This document shows, in pieces, positions 15,348-16,002 of a stretch of 16,002 nucleotides of DNA. Origin of the DNA: Planctomycetota bacterium (lineage in GTDB: Bacteria; Planctomycetota; Planctomycetia; Isosphaerales; Isosphaeraceae); the NCBI GenBank assembly GCA_021818605.1, contig JAKAUH010000548.1, positions 1 through 16,002 on the forward strand. Direction: 5' to 3'. The position numbers were made by a program, and so were the translations under genes. Position 1 is the stretch's first letter. Each line of letters starts with the position of its first letter. Under the pieces are notes generated by a model, which saw only the letters and a program-made list of their open reading frames with translations, did no database searches and was not told where the DNA came from.

Positions 15348-16002
15348 TCAGCGGATCCGCAGGCTCAGCGGCTGCTCGAGCCCATGCCGCTCGAGCCGCT
15401 CGGCGTCGGCGAAGACCTCGCGGGTCGGGCCGTCGGCGACGACGCGGCCGCCGTCGAGCAGGATGACGCGCTCGCAGACCTCCAGCACCATCTCGAGGTC
15501 GTGCGTGGCGATCAGCATCGTGCAGCCGAGGCCCTGGACCAGCCCGATGAACCGCCTCCGGCCGCGCGGGTCGAGGTTCGCCGTGGGCTCGTCCAGGACC
15601 AGCACCGACGGCCGGCAGGCCAGCACGCCCGCCAGGCAGACGCGCTTCCGCTCGCCGAAGCTCAGGTGATGCGGCGGCCGTGCCGCCTCGGCCGCCAGGT
15701 CAACGCGCGCCAGGCACTCCTCGGCGAGCCGGCGCGCCTCGAGCTTCGACATCCCCAGGTTGAGCGGCCCGAATGCCACGTCCTCGATCACGCTGTTGCA
15801 AAAAAGCTGATCGTCCGGGTCCTGGAACACCAGTCCCACCCGGCGCCGGACCTCGGAAGCGTTGCGGTCGTTGACCTCCAGCCCGTCGATCCAGATGTTC
15901 GGCCCGCGCCCGGCGCGGCCGTGCCTGGCCCCTCCGCCGATCGCGTGCGAATGGCCGACGGCACCCCGCGACTTGCCAGGACGCAGGCAGATGAGAAGAA
16001 GA
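15348..16002 (-). CDS. CbiO/EcfA-type ABC transporter ATP-binding protein (5' partial)
   Basis: The minus-strand frame is open to the right edge, giving about 218 visible residues. The GTG at 15839 is an internal Val, since the residues before it (EVRRRVGLVFQDP) are conserved family sequence. The edge residues LLLICL fit the helix just after Walker A, so the Walker A motif and roughly the first 40 residues are missing. Visible motifs in order are a Q-loop in VGLVFQDPDDQLF, a signature LSFGERKRV (a variant of LSGGQ), Walker B VLVLDEP, D-loop ANLDPRGR and H-loop IATHD. QDPDDQLF is typical of cobalt, nickel and ECF importers (CbiO, NikO, EcfA), where the ATPase powers CbiQ/EcfT-type membrane proteins. 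The substrate cannot be read from this subunit; transporter partners would lie to the right, upstream of this gene. An unusual Gly/His-rich insert lies between the helix after Walker A and the IDG strand. Confidence 0.85.
   Translation of the reverse strand, partial: LLLICLRPGKSRGAVGHSHAIGGGARHGRAGRGPNIWIDGLEVNDRNASEVRRRVGLVFQDPDDQLFCNSVIEDVAFGPLNLGMSKLEARRLAEECLARVDLAAEAARPPHHLSFGERKRVCLAGVLACRPSVLVLDEPTANLDPRGRRRFIGLVQGLGCTMLIATHDLEMVLEVCERVILLDGGRVVADGPTREVFADAERLERHGLEQPLSLRIR

Noticed and set aside
15348..15839. GTG at 15839 as the start of the ABC ATPase
   Set aside because: It is an internal Val inside the conserved RRRVGLVFQDP stretch; the frame is open to the window edge.

Overview
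This 16-kb window is high-GC, gene-dense chromosomal DNA, most likely from a planctomycete, probably an Isosphaeraceae-like lineage. The evidence is a membrane protein with basic juxtamembrane residues, one transmembrane helix and a long TPR tail (the usual C-terminal half of planctomycete Ser/Thr kinases), an exported protein with the LEPR-XLL-type motif (LLESRLLLS) seen in planctomycete surface proteins, a giant exported alpha-2-macroglobulin-like protein, and a secreted NIPSNAP protein. The taxon is inferred from gene style, not from a marker gene.

Layout, left to right. (1) Positions 1-2492 (+) hold the 3' part of a TPR protein that runs in from beyond the left edge. (2) Positions 2558-4534 (-) encode a LEPR-XLL surface protein, convergent with the first gene. 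(3) Positions 4535-5181 form a roughly 650-bp divergent intergenic region with a strong A/T-cored inverted repeat and a possible promoter for the minus-strand gene. (4) Positions 5182-13422 (+) encode one 2746-residue protein with a signal peptide, a TPR array, macroglobulin (MG) domains, a toroid-like domain, a second TPR array and a second MG pair. (5) Positions 13535-14014 (+) encode a small secreted NIPSNAP protein with its own good candidate promoter. (6) A 9-bp perfect inverted repeat at 14041-14072 marks the convergent junction. (7) Positions 14067-15242 (-) encode a GAF-like/HD-GYP cyclic-di-GMP phosphodiesterase. (8) Positions 15348-16002 (-) hold most of a CbiO-type ABC transporter ATPase whose N-terminus lies beyond the right edge.

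The central object is the giant protein. It has the order of a bacterial alpha-2-macroglobulin (MG2, bait-like linker, A2M/MG7 segment, alpha/alpha-toroid, receptor-like domain) but no CxEQ thioester, and I found no cysteine in its 2746 residues. Both flanks carry the same TPR-plus-MG module, suggesting duplication around an A2M core. Together with the membrane-anchored TPR protein and the LEPR-XLL protein, the left two thirds of the window looks devoted to cell-envelope or periplasmic functions. The right end (HD-GYP and ABC ATPase) is a separate regulatory and transport pair on the opposite strand. I see no mobile element, CRISPR array, tRNA or rRNA.
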